This document shows positions 55,501 to 63,812 of a stretch of 64,000 nt of DNA, piece after piece. The position numbers were made by a program, and so were the translations under genes. The stretch comes from Mongoliibacter ruber (GTDB lineage Bacteria; Bacteroidota; Bacteroidia; Cytophagales; Cyclobacteriaceae), in the NCBI RefSeq assembly GCF_003003005.1, contig NZ_PVTR01000011.1:95459-159458 (forward strand), in the 5' to 3' direction. The notes under the pieces are model-generated. The model ran no database searches and was not told the DNA's origin. It saw only the letters and a program-made list of their open reading frames with translations. The stretch's first letter is position 1. Each line of letters starts with the position of its first letter.

Positions 55501-56093
55501 TAGAGGTCTAAAAATCCATCTTGATCATAATCGAAAAATGCAGCTTGTGTATTGTAACCTTTATCATCTATCCCATAGTCAGCTGCCATTTCTTTGAAAA
55601 CAGGAATGCCATTTTCATCCATACCTTGATGCACAAATAACAGGTTTCCATCAGGATAATTTTCTTCCCTGTTAGAAACACTGACATAAATATCCAAAAG
55701 GCCATCGTTGTTGATATCTACAAGGGTCACTCCTTCGGTCCAAGAATTTGTGTTGATGTTGGCAGGAACACTGATATCTGTAAATTTTAAGTCCCCTTGG
55801 TTCAGGTATAGCTTACACGAGACTTGGTTTCCTGTGAAAAAAATATCAGGTAAACCATCATTGTTAAAATCCCCAACGGCAACACCTGCGCCATTATAGA
55901 TGTAGTCAAAATCCAGAATGTTGAAATTTTCGTCAATATCTACCTTGTTATTGAAATCAAGACCTGTGTCTTTTGACTGTAATAATTTAAAAAGTGTATT
56001 CTCCTCTTGGGTAGGATTACAAGAGTAGAAAAGGATTGATAAGATTGGAAGTAAAATGAAATTTGACTTCCTGTTGAAAAAACGGCTTTTCAT
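52545..56093 (-). CDS. FG-GAP/VCBS-repeat lipoprotein with ASPIC/UnbV domain
   Basis: A 1182-residue lipoprotein (LFYSC, Cys25). The N-terminal half (about 45-500) is a beta-propeller of FG-GAP repeats with calcium-loop sequences such as DFNNDGLPDIFFTGN, DINNDGLLDIYVS, DINRDGFPDIYVAND and DLDNDGDLDLVVNN. An ASPIC/UnbV domain follows at about 513-610 (NSMGLGAIVELEY, then PMAHFGLGAESQDLRLTVTWPDGK). A second propeller follows (DVNGDGLDDLFVGG, DIDNDGDLDLYIV, DIDGDGEMEIFVGG) and the last 230 residues are variable. It is a CRTAC1-like surface protein, likely binding a ligand for the SusC/SusD pair upstream. It has no recognised catalytic site. Confidence 0.88.
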   Translation of the reverse strand: MKSRFFNRKSNFILLPILSILFYSCNPTQEENTLFKLLQSKDTGLDFNNKVDIDENFNILDFDYIYNGAGVAVGDFNNDGLPDIFFTGNQVSCKLYLNQGDLKFTDISVPANINTNSWTEGVTLVDINNDGLLDIYVSVSNREENYPDGNLLFVHQGMDENGIPVFKEMAADYGIDDKGYNTQAAFFDYDQDGFLDLYILSNALETFQRNTSRPRETTGKGKSNDKLYKNNGDGTFSNVTQEAGILIEGYGLGLAISDINRDGFPDIYVANDFITNDVIYINNGDGTFSNEIDNMLKHQSFNAMGVDIADFNNDGLVDILVLDMFPPDNERQKTMFSPTENYDLYMSNLSRGYEPQYVRNTLQVNRGNGLFSEIGFLAGVAQTDWSWSPLMADFDNDGFKDLFISNGYGKDVTDLDHINFTQNLGPFSTPEDRRALLYEGISNLKEVKMPNYLYKNNRDLTFLDKSKDWGMIHASISNGAAYADLDNDGDLDLVVNNLNEMAFLYQNQLREKFPEQSNYLKISLTGPENNSMGLGAIVELEYSQHDETFKQFYEHYPTRGYKSFVEPMAHFGLGAESQDLRLTVTWPDGKQQRLRDFQINTKINVSYTDAEYPEYMEETEHFYSYSEISQLLGLEHTHQHRTYNDFNRQVLLPHKHSENGPGLAVGDVNGDGLDDLFVGGSAGFPRALFIQRADGTFIKKEVLEGDQADDMGCLLIDIDNDGDLDLYIVSGGSRYPEGDESYQDRVYLNDGKGNFEILEAALPSMNFSGSIVTAADIDGDGEMEIFVGGRVRPGKYPLPPTSAILKFVNGKFEDRTSEFMPDLNHLGMVTAALWTDFDQDGLVDLIVLGEWMPITFLKQEREGNSTAFKDVSKKIGPENSTGWWNSISAIGTDEHGKVQYVMGNAGLNTRWKVSPKTPLVLIADDFDKNGSIDPIMFTHLIDGLYPVAGRDKLVNQIPSWKNRFLKYNVFAKFKLENFFDDNQRQEALELEAREFSSSIMKMDDSGKFVLTPLPIETQFSPIYGTSYDFSQDQILLIGNFYGNETVTGRYDASIGSVLSQDGKGDFSIHLQNTGFLHESEGRALVTLTTAEGKVLFISSSHQNDLKAFYSRGTTAKQGVFALEKGDFKVTFVLENRQNKTFEFPYGSGYLSQSTRKIPIPKDCKLIEVTQFDGSTRSITLDE

Positions 56094-56246
56094 CCTGTGG
56101 GAGTTTGGGTGATTGATCTTGGTAATTTAGTTTTCAGCTATTTTGAAATATAGACATACTTAAAAAGAAACCCAAAGACCATGTTTGAATAGAGTTTTCG
56201 GATTTGAAAGGTAATCAATTAAGGTGTATCTGATTTTATAAAATAG

Positions 56247-56268
56247 AGGCTATCCTGTGAAGGATAGC
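56247..56268 (-). terminator. Hairpin after susD of locus 2
   Basis: GGCTATCC (56247-56254) pairs with GGATAGCC (56261-56268). It lies between the susD stop (56302) and the FG-GAP gene start (56093) on the minus strand and is followed by TCTATTTTAT, a weak T tract. It could be a partial terminator that lowers FG-GAP expression relative to susCD. Confidence 0.45.
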
Positions 56269-56301
56269 CCCGTATTTAGAACATTCGATATGACAGCTTG
56301 A

Positions 56302-57825
56302 TTAGTACCCTGGGTTTTGGTCAGAGTTGGTCAAAGCGGCATTGTTATCAATTTCAGCAAAAGGTAAAGGCAGCAAATCATGATGAGGACTGTAGTTTGG
56401 CAATGGTTCTCCATCCAATACATTCATCCTTCTCCATCTTCTGATGTCTCTGTTTCTTATTTGCTCACCAGGGAATTCCACACGTTTTTCATGCTGTATA
56501 GCCCTTCTCATTTCGTCTTGTGTGCCTACAGGGTATTGTAGGGTAGGGTAGAGGGGCATATTTACATCCGCTCTTTCTCTGGTCGCATTTAGGTATGGAA
56601 GTGCGCCGGCTGTATTGCCCAGTTCATTTTCAACTTCAGCCAACATCAACAAAACTTCCGCATATCTTATCACCCTGAAGTTGATTCCTGATTGCATGTT
56701 TTCAGCACTCTGCTTATAGATCATGGTGTACTTTCTCCAGCTTGGTTTGGAGTTGTCGCCTTGAACACCATCAGGGGTAAGTACGTTGTTCCCATTGTTG
56801 TAGGTATCACCTACTACGTAGAAATTGTATGAAAAACGAGGATCGTCCTTCGCTGCGCCATTTGCTTCTTTTTCAAAAGCATTGACCAGTGAAGTGTTTG
56901 GAATTAAGTTTCTCCAAGCAGTAGGGCTATATTCCTGTCCACGGAATGTGGTAAACGAAATACCTGATCCGTCTCCATCCCATACATTAGCATCTCCAAA
57001 ATCCCTTGTAAACTGAACCTCAAACAGAGATTCTGCATTGTTTTCGTTTTCTTCTTCAAAATTATCCAAATAACGATCAACAAGGCTATACAGACCGGAA
57101 TTGACAATGTTTTCCAATAATGGTTTTGCAGCTGCAAAGTCACCTTTAAACATATGAACCCTTGCAAGCATTGCCTGCGCCGCACCTGAAGTAGCTCTGC
57201 CTAAATCTGCATTGCTGTATTCATTTTTGGAAGGAAGTCGGTTGATGGCTTCGTTAAGATCTGATATGGCTTGTTGGTAAGTTTCTTCCTGGGAAGACCT
57301 TGGCAGTGCACTGTTGACAGAAGTTGCCATTTCAGTCATCAACGGAACACCTCCCCAAAGGGAACCCAACTCATAATATGCCCAACCACGCAGGAAATAG
57401 GCTTCGCCTAAAATACGGGTTCTTAAGTTTTCAGTGATTTCCTCGGTTGCATTGTCTGCATTATCAATCACGATATTTGCCCTATGAATTACCCTGTACC
57501 ATCCTCTCCAGTTAGAAATGATCAATGGATTGGAAGGGTCAATTACTCCTTGGGCAACCTGGTTTCTATGGGCTTCCAGTTGTCCTCCTCCTGATTCAAC
57601 ATCGTCTGAAAGCAAGTCTTGTAAAAAGAAGTACTCTCTAATGTATAAGTCAAGGCCCTGCAGGGCTGCATAAACTGAGTTTACACCTGCTTCTAATTGC
57701 GGTCCGGAAACAAAAAAGGTTTCCACTGACAATTCATTTGGGTTAACCGGTTCTAGTCTCTCTTCATCACAAGAGACGAACCCAATCAAAATCAAAGTTG
57801 CCGTTAATAATATTCTGTACTTCAT
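56302..57825 (-). CDS. SusD/RagB nutrient-binding lipoprotein (locus 2)
   Basis: A 507-residue SusD-family lipoprotein (LIGFVSC, Cys19). Markers: VNPNELSVETFFVSGPQLEAGVNSVYAALQ near the N-terminus, RILGEAYFLRGWAYYELGSLWGGVPLMTE in the TPR region and NFRVIRYAEVLLMLAEVENELG with RRAIQHEKRVEFPGEQIRNRDIRRWRRM at the C-terminus. It follows susC by 24 bases. The sequence differs strongly from the locus 1 SusD, so the ligand is probably different. Confidence 0.95.
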   Translation of the reverse strand: MKYRILLTATLILIGFVSCDEERLEPVNPNELSVETFFVSGPQLEAGVNSVYAALQGLDLYIREYFFLQDLLSDDVESGGGQLEAHRNQVAQGVIDPSNPLIISNWRGWYRVIHRANIVIDNADNATEEITENLRTRILGEAYFLRGWAYYELGSLWGGVPLMTEMATSVNSALPRSSQEETYQQAISDLNEAINRLPSKNEYSNADLGRATSGAAQAMLARVHMFKGDFAAAKPLLENIVNSGLYSLVDRYLDNFEEENENNAESLFEVQFTRDFGDANVWDGDGSGISFTTFRGQEYSPTAWRNLIPNTSLVNAFEKEANGAAKDDPRFSYNFYVVGDTYNNGNNVLTPDGVQGDNSKPSWRKYTMIYKQSAENMQSGINFRVIRYAEVLLMLAEVENELGNTAGALPYLNATRERADVNMPLYPTLQYPVGTQDEMRRAIQHEKRVEFPGEQIRNRDIRRWRRMNVLDGEPLPNYSPHHDLLPLPFAEIDNNAALTNSDQNPGY

Positions 57826-57849
57826 CTTTTTATACTTTAAATTTTTGAA

Positions 57850-60800
57850 TTAGAACGAAAGCTGGATTCCACCTGTAAATGTTCTTGGTGCTGGGTACTG
57901 TCCATAATCAATACCTAAACCTAGGGTTGTATTGATACCTGTTCTTGCCGCAATCTCTGGATCATAGCCAGTGTAATTGGTAATTGTTAATAAGTTTTGG
58001 GCTGCTACATATAATCTTACTTTTGAGATTGATCCTTTACTGATTTGATCTAATAATGGAGTAGGCACATTGTATCCCAAGCTCAAATTCTTTATTCTCA
58101 AATATGAGCCGTCCTCAATCCATCTCGAACTAGCACGTGCATTTCTATTTGGATCACCATTTACCGCTCTAGGAACATCCGTGTTGGTATTTTCAGGAGT
58201 CCATCTGTCCAATACTACCTCACTTGCATTGAACAATCGCGTCATTCCCTCGGTATGGAATCTCAATAAGTTGAATATTTGATTTCCGTAGACACCTTGG
58301 ACAAACATAGAGAAATCAAAATTCTTATAATTGGCACTAAAGTTTAGACCATATGTGAAGTCAGGTAAGTAATGGCCCAAGAAAGTCCTGTCATTGGCAT
58401 CTATGGTTCCATCTCCATTCACATCTACAAAGCGAATATCACCTGGAGATGCATTTGGCTGTTGGCTGGACTCTTGACCTTGTTGGAAAAGTCCATCGGT
58501 CTGCCATCCGTAAAAATAGCCTATTGGCTTGCCTTCTTCGGTAAATGTCAAGGGATCACCTTGGAATTCAGGGCCGAATATCGTATTTCCTGATCCCAAT
58601 GAAACCAACTCATTTTGAACAAAACCAATGTTTCCATCAACTGAGAACTGAAAATCTCCACTGTACTTTCTGTATCCAAGCGCTAGTTCTATACCACGGT
58701 TGGAAACAGTTCCTACATTGGCTACTGGAGCGCCATCATAACCAAGTGATGGAGGTATAGGTACTCCAAGTATCATCCCTTCTGTCCTGTTGTCAAAAAG
58801 CTCCAATGACATATTGAAACTGTCGTTGAACAAGCCTAGATCAATCCCTATGTTTTTCATGATGGTAGTTTCCCATCTCAGGTCGGTGTTGGCCAAGGCT
58901 GATATTGTACTTCCAGACTCCAGGCTACCAGCTACAGGATAGAAGAAGTTGCTGTTTATAGTCGCTTGATAGACATAGTCACCAATCTGATCATTTCCTG
59001 TTTCCCCATAACTAGCCCTGATTTTCAAATCACTGACACCACTCAAGCCTTGCATGAATGACTCTTCACTGATTCTCCAACCTGCAGATATTGAAGGAAA
59101 AGTACCCCACTTATTGGCAGGTCCGAAACGGGAGCCTCCATCTCTTCTGATAGAAGCGCTGAATAGGTATTTCTGATCATAATCGTAATTGAATCTTCCC
59201 AAAAATGAAAGGATTGCATATTCTATTCTATTGCTACTTGTCGTCATATTCTGAACTCCTTGCAATTCACGGATTTCGTTGGTCAGGAAGTTCTGACCAC
59301 TGCCGCTCAAAGAAGTGCTCACGAAACTCTGTTGTTCTGCAACTGCCAGTACATCAAAACTGTGCTTATTGATAGTTTTTTGATAATTCAGTTGGTTGGA
59401 AATAAGTGGGGAAAAGAAACTGAACCTGTTTTGACCAATGACAGCAAAAGGTTGCTCATGGAAATCTCCTGATCTGAATCTCGGGGTATACTCATTGGTG
59501 GTTCCCATTGCCAGATCTGTACCAACCAAAAACTTATAATCCAACCCATCAAGGATATTTACCTTAAGATAGGCTGTTCCCAGAATTTTATAATCCTGAG
59601 TATTGTTGGTCCTCAGATCTGCATTCAATACAGGGTTTTCCGGATCTGATCCATCTACTCTGTCAGGAGACCTAAATCCACCAAGTCGGCTTTCATCCCG
59701 CACAGGAATATAAGGCACTTGCTTTACTATATGTTCAAGCTGCGTTCTTCCTCCCGTGAATGGTTCATTATTCCTGTTGGAATATGCAATTGTCAGGGTT
59801 TGTCCAACTGTCACCCTGTTGCTTATTTTAAACTCTGTATTGCTTCTGAATGAAAATCTCTCGAAATCTGTACCTCTCATGATACCTTCTTGAGCAAAAT
59901 AGCCTGCAGAAACATTGTAAAGTACGTTGTCATTCCCTCCTGATATTCCGACGTTGTGGTCTTGTATGCTGGCGGTTCTGAACATTTCATTTTGCCAATT
60001 TGTCTCTACATTGGCCAAATCGCCAAGATTGTCAAACCTTTGAGGAGGTGGATCACCTGCATTTCCCAACAAGTCTCTGCCAAATGCCAGGTAATCTTCT
60101 CTACCTAGCAAATCCAGCGTTCTCCAAGCTGCCTGAGTACCTACATAAGAATCCACTGTGACCACAGGTTTACCTTTAGTCCCCTTTTTGGTGGTGACCA
60201 AGATAACCCCATTGGCTGCTCTTGAACCATAGATCGCCGCAGCGGATGCATCTTTCAATACTTCTATAGATTCAATATCTGCGGTATTGATTTGATTGAG
60301 ACCGCCTGCGGGAACACCGTCTATGACATACAAAGGATCATTGTTGCCTACAGTTCCTACACCTCGTATTCTGACTACGGGATTGGTTCCTGGTGCTCCT
60401 GTATTGGTGACATTTACGCCAGCAGCACGGCCTTGTATTGCAGAAGCCAGGTTAGGAACAGGAAGTTCTCTGATATTTTCAGAAGTAATGGAGGATATTG
60501 CTCCTGTCACTTTGGCCCTTTCTTGAGTACCATAGCCCACTATCACAATCTCGGAAAGAGAGCTCTGATCAGGATCCATCGTAACGTTGAAGGTACTGGT
60601 ATTGCCGACCCGTCTTTCTATGGGTGCATATCCTATAAAGGAAAACACCAATACATCATTTGGGGACACTGATCGAAGCGTAAAATTCCCATCAATATCA
60701 GTTGCTGTACCAGAAGTAGTACCTTTGATCAATACATTGACTCCAGGTAAGCTTTCTCCACTATCGGAGGCCATCACTGTACCAGAGACATCGATGAGTT

Positions 60801-60921
60801 GATTATCAGTTTGGGCCCCTGATTCCATTGGAAACAAGGTCAGCCAAAGGAAAATCAAGCAGATCAAGCTTGCGCTTTGACTCCATTTTCCTTTTTGTTT
60901 TTTGTAAATAGTTTTTAACAT
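57850..60921 (-). CDS. SusC/RagA TonB-dependent transporter (locus 2)
   Basis: A 1023-residue outer-membrane transporter. The signal peptide ends near MESGAQT; the regulatory-like beta domain is DVSGTVMASDSGESLPGVNVLIKGT; the TonB-box region is SEIVIVGYGTQERAKVTGAIS; the plug contains NVTNTGAPGTNPVVRIRGVG and IYGSRAANGVILVTTKKG; the barrel ends APRTFTGGIQLSF with a C-terminal Phe. It is the first gene of the second locus and lies head to head with the second 7TMR regulator across 763 bases. Confidence 0.95.
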   Translation of the reverse strand: MLKTIYKKQKGKWSQSASLICLIFLWLTLFPMESGAQTDNQLIDVSGTVMASDSGESLPGVNVLIKGTTSGTATDIDGNFTLRSVSPNDVLVFSFIGYAPIERRVGNTSTFNVTMDPDQSSLSEIVIVGYGTQERAKVTGAISSITSENIRELPVPNLASAIQGRAAGVNVTNTGAPGTNPVVRIRGVGTVGNNDPLYVIDGVPAGGLNQINTADIESIEVLKDASAAAIYGSRAANGVILVTTKKGTKGKPVVTVDSYVGTQAAWRTLDLLGREDYLAFGRDLLGNAGDPPPQRFDNLGDLANVETNWQNEMFRTASIQDHNVGISGGNDNVLYNVSAGYFAQEGIMRGTDFERFSFRSNTEFKISNRVTVGQTLTIAYSNRNNEPFTGGRTQLEHIVKQVPYIPVRDESRLGGFRSPDRVDGSDPENPVLNADLRTNNTQDYKILGTAYLKVNILDGLDYKFLVGTDLAMGTTNEYTPRFRSGDFHEQPFAVIGQNRFSFFSPLISNQLNYQKTINKHSFDVLAVAEQQSFVSTSLSGSGQNFLTNEIRELQGVQNMTTSSNRIEYAILSFLGRFNYDYDQKYLFSASIRRDGGSRFGPANKWGTFPSISAGWRISEESFMQGLSGVSDLKIRASYGETGNDQIGDYVYQATINSNFFYPVAGSLESGSTISALANTDLRWETTIMKNIGIDLGLFNDSFNMSLELFDNRTEGMILGVPIPPSLGYDGAPVANVGTVSNRGIELALGYRKYSGDFQFSVDGNIGFVQNELVSLGSGNTIFGPEFQGDPLTFTEEGKPIGYFYGWQTDGLFQQGQESSQQPNASPGDIRFVDVNGDGTIDANDRTFLGHYLPDFTYGLNFSANYKNFDFSMFVQGVYGNQIFNLLRFHTEGMTRLFNASEVVLDRWTPENTNTDVPRAVNGDPNRNARASSRWIEDGSYLRIKNLSLGYNVPTPLLDQISKGSISKVRLYVAAQNLLTITNYTGYDPEIAARTGINTTLGLGIDYGQYPAPRTFTGGIQLSF

Positions 60922-61684
60922 AGGGTTTGATTGTTTGAGATTTAAATAGATTTGATTTTGAGTTTTCCTTACTCAGGGCAGATTCCGGAAAAACCGGCTC
61001 CAAGTGAATTATTTTTAAATAGAGCTAATAAGATTAAATACTTGCTCAGGGAAAAGGTCGATTTAAGGAAACCATTCACTTCTTTATTATGAAGAAAAAA
61101 TGGGCCAAGAGAAAAACTGCAGAATGCAATGTAGGGTGCAGACTTTTTGAAAAATAGAGTGAAAGTTTTCATTTTCTTTGGGTTTATTGAATACTATCAA
61201 ATCAAATGGTAAGGCAAGTTTATCATGACATAAAAATCAAGTACTTAACCTGACTATGACCAAATAAGCTTGCTTCATTGCTTTGAATGGGAATTAAATC
61301 TATAAAAAAAATGTTATTTATACACTTATAAAAACCTTCAAAATCAGCTATTTATATATTTAATTTCGCTTAGTGATCAAAGAAAAATATGAATAGATAG
61401 CAGTTAACACACTGATTTATGAAAAGAAACGAGCTTTTTTAGGTGCTTTAATTGAAAAATAATAATTCCCAAATTGAATCATATAGCGCTTAGATGTAAG
61501 TATATGAAAAACAAGTAGATAAAGGTGTTTTTTAAAATCTTTAAAAATTGATTAAAAGCAAAAAATAGAATGGTTATAGTTTAGAGATTTGATTTATTAA
61601 TTCTAAATAAGTAATCCTAGTAAGTATAATGTTATATTTAATATTGTATAAGTTTCAAACCAATTGTAATTTACTGTTAGGCCT
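60922..61684. promoter_or_regulatory. Divergent control region between susC of locus 2 and its 7TMR regulator
   Basis: A 763-base AT-rich region with no gene. It must contain promoters for both directions and, if the adjacent regulator acts locally, its operator. Small inverted repeats are visible, for example CCGG-A5-CCGG near 60985-60997 and CTGCA...TGCAG near 61117-61141. None is strong enough to call an operator. The length is large for a simple divergent promoter. Confidence 0.45.
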
Positions 61685-63622
61685 GTGAATATATTCTTAA
61701 TACGAAATATCTTTTTAGTTTTTACCATACAGATGTATTGCATCTTTCCCTTATTTTCTGCGGAAAGCCTTTTTACTGTGTCTGAACCCATTACTTTATC
61801 AAATGAAAAAGAGCAATACTATATCACCAATCAGGTTGAATATTTGGAGGATCCAACAGGAAAACTTTCTATAGATAACATTCTTACCGAATCAATTCAG
61901 CGTGGTTTTCAAAAATCAGATAATCCATATACCGATTTTGATAATGTCGATGCTGTACTGTGGGTTCGTGTAAGAATTAAAAATGACAGGAGTGTCCAAA
62001 ACGAGGCTTGGATTTTTGAATCCTGGGGCTTTGATATCGAAAAAGTGACTTTTTATATTCCTGAGAGGGATGGAGTATTTTATGAAAATGAGGCCGGCTA
62101 TGGACTTCCTTTTGATACCAGAGCCTTCCCGCATAAAAATTTGAATCAATTAATCAATGTAAGGCCAGGGGAGAGCAAAACTTTTTACCTGAGGGTGCAC
62201 AGAAACTATTTGATGGGGTTTAGCTTTCATGTCAGAAAACACGATCAGTTTATTTCTCATGCTACAAATGAATATTTTTTCCTTGGTATATATTATGGTG
62301 TGCTCTCAATAGTGTTGTTTTTTACGATTTACCTCTTGATGAAGCAAAGAGAGCCTATTTACGCATATTTTGCATTTTTTCTTTTTTCCTGTATCTGGTA
62401 TTCTTTGGGGAGGGATGGACTGGGCTTCCAATATTTATGGCCCAATATTCCAGAGGTTAATCTTTTGACCAAAAGAATCCTTACACAGCTTCTTTTGGTG
62501 GTTTCAGCTTTGTTGTTTGCCAATCATTTTGTCCAGAAACTCGCTAAGGACCTCTGGGTTAAGTGTTCTACTTGGTCAGCGATTGTCTTGATCATTTTGC
62601 TAACCATCAACCAAGAATTAGGAATGAAGATCAATGATCAACTTGTGTTGGTTTTGATTACGCTGGTTCTTTTGGTTCCCATAATTTTGATGGTCAGAGC
62701 TTTAATCAGGATTAATCAAATCTCTTGGGCACATTCTTTTGCGCTTGTCTGTATGTTGATCGTGATCCTTCAATCATATGCGAGCGAGGCAAATTTTGAC
62801 TTGTTTGACAATGCCATCGTCAATTGGTATTTCGCTAACCCTGTCATTTTTGCAGAAGTGATATTCTTTTCAATCTCCATCTTTAATCAAATTGGATACT
62901 TACAGAAAAAGGGCTTAGAGGCGGATAGAGACCTGAACATTGTTTTGAGGGAAAAAAACAGGCTTCAGGATGAACTCAACAACAAATTGAAGAAGCGTGT
63001 AAAGAAACGTACCGAAAAAATCAATGACTTGGCGAATGAATTGTCTTTAAAAAACCGTCAGCTTCTTACAGCAAACAATAAGCTCAGGCAATTAAACGAA
63101 CAGGTAATTTCGGAAAATAAAACCCTAAGCCTTAGTAACATTGAATTGAGAGAAGGGCTTGAAAAAACCACCCAAGCGATGGTGTTGATGAAAGGGTTTG
63201 ATTTCGGGGAGTTCCAAAAGATTTTCCCTGATAGAGATGCTTGTTGCAAATTTTTATCCGAGTTGAAGTGGGCCAATGGGTTTCATTGTCGGAAATGTGG
63301 CTACAATAAAGCTACCAGTACAAAAGCTTTTGGGAGGAGGTGTAGAAATTGCAATTACAATGAGTCTGCAACCAGCAATACACTTTTTCACAAGATTAAA
63401 TTTCCTATTGAAAAGGCTTTTTACATGTTGTATTTATCCAACAGAAAGGATGTAAGCTTGACTCTAAATGAATTGTCTGAGATAATTGAGCTTAGGAGAG
63501 AAACGTGTTGGGCGTTTAAGAATAAGATTGAAGCTTCAAAAGAAAAAATCGATTTCAATGGTGAACTCAATGGCTGGGAAACCTTGGCTTTGGTAGACTT
63601 GGAGAGTGACAAGGAAATCTGA
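61685..63622 (+). CDS. 7TMR-DISM receptor fused to a transposase-type zinc ribbon and HTH (locus 2 regulator)
   Basis: A 645-residue paralogue of the locus 1 regulator, starting at GTG (61685). Signal peptide to about residue 26 (FPLFSAES); DISMED2-like domain at about 45-190 (VLWVRVRIKNDRSVQNEAWIFE); seven helices at about 195-405 (NEYFFLGIYYGVLSIVLFFTIY); coiled coil at about 410-500 (LREKNRLQDELNNKLKKRVK). The zinc ribbon at 507-565 shows FQKIFPDRDACCKFLSELKW, then Cys535, Cys538, Cys553 and Cys556, with SNTLFHKIKFPIEKAFYML after it. The HTH equivalent is LNELSEIIELRRETCWAFKNKI. It is divergent from susC of locus 2. The architecture is the same as the first copy, but the sensor halves differ widely. 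Confidence 0.85.
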   Translation: MNIFLIRNIFLVFTIQMYCIFPLFSAESLFTVSEPITLSNEKEQYYITNQVEYLEDPTGKLSIDNILTESIQRGFQKSDNPYTDFDNVDAVLWVRVRIKNDRSVQNEAWIFESWGFDIEKVTFYIPERDGVFYENEAGYGLPFDTRAFPHKNLNQLINVRPGESKTFYLRVHRNYLMGFSFHVRKHDQFISHATNEYFFLGIYYGVLSIVLFFTIYLLMKQREPIYAYFAFFLFSCIWYSLGRDGLGFQYLWPNIPEVNLLTKRILTQLLLVVSALLFANHFVQKLAKDLWVKCSTWSAIVLIILLTINQELGMKINDQLVLVLITLVLLVPIILMVRALIRINQISWAHSFALVCMLIVILQSYASEANFDLFDNAIVNWYFANPVIFAEVIFFSISIFNQIGYLQKKGLEADRDLNIVLREKNRLQDELNNKLKKRVKKRTEKINDLANELSLKNRQLLTANNKLRQLNEQVISENKTLSLSNIELREGLEKTTQAMVLMKGFDFGEFQKIFPDRDACCKFLSELKWANGFHCRKCGYNKATSTKAFGRRCRNCNYNESATSNTLFHKIKFPIEKAFYMLYLSNRKDVSLTLNELSEIIELRRETCWAFKNKIEASKEKIDFNGELNGWETLALVDLESDKEI

Positions 63623-63812
63623 TCCTACCCAAAAAAGTATAATCCCAATCGATTGCGCAAAGGTCAGGTAGTTTCCAATCACTTGGTTAGGCTGCTTTTC
63701 TTGAAAAGGATAGGCTCAAATTGTTAAAATATAAGTGATTAACTTTTTAAATGTATTTTTTACACTTAAATTGAGATTTTAAAAATGAATATTTACAAAC
63801 CTAATTATTTGG

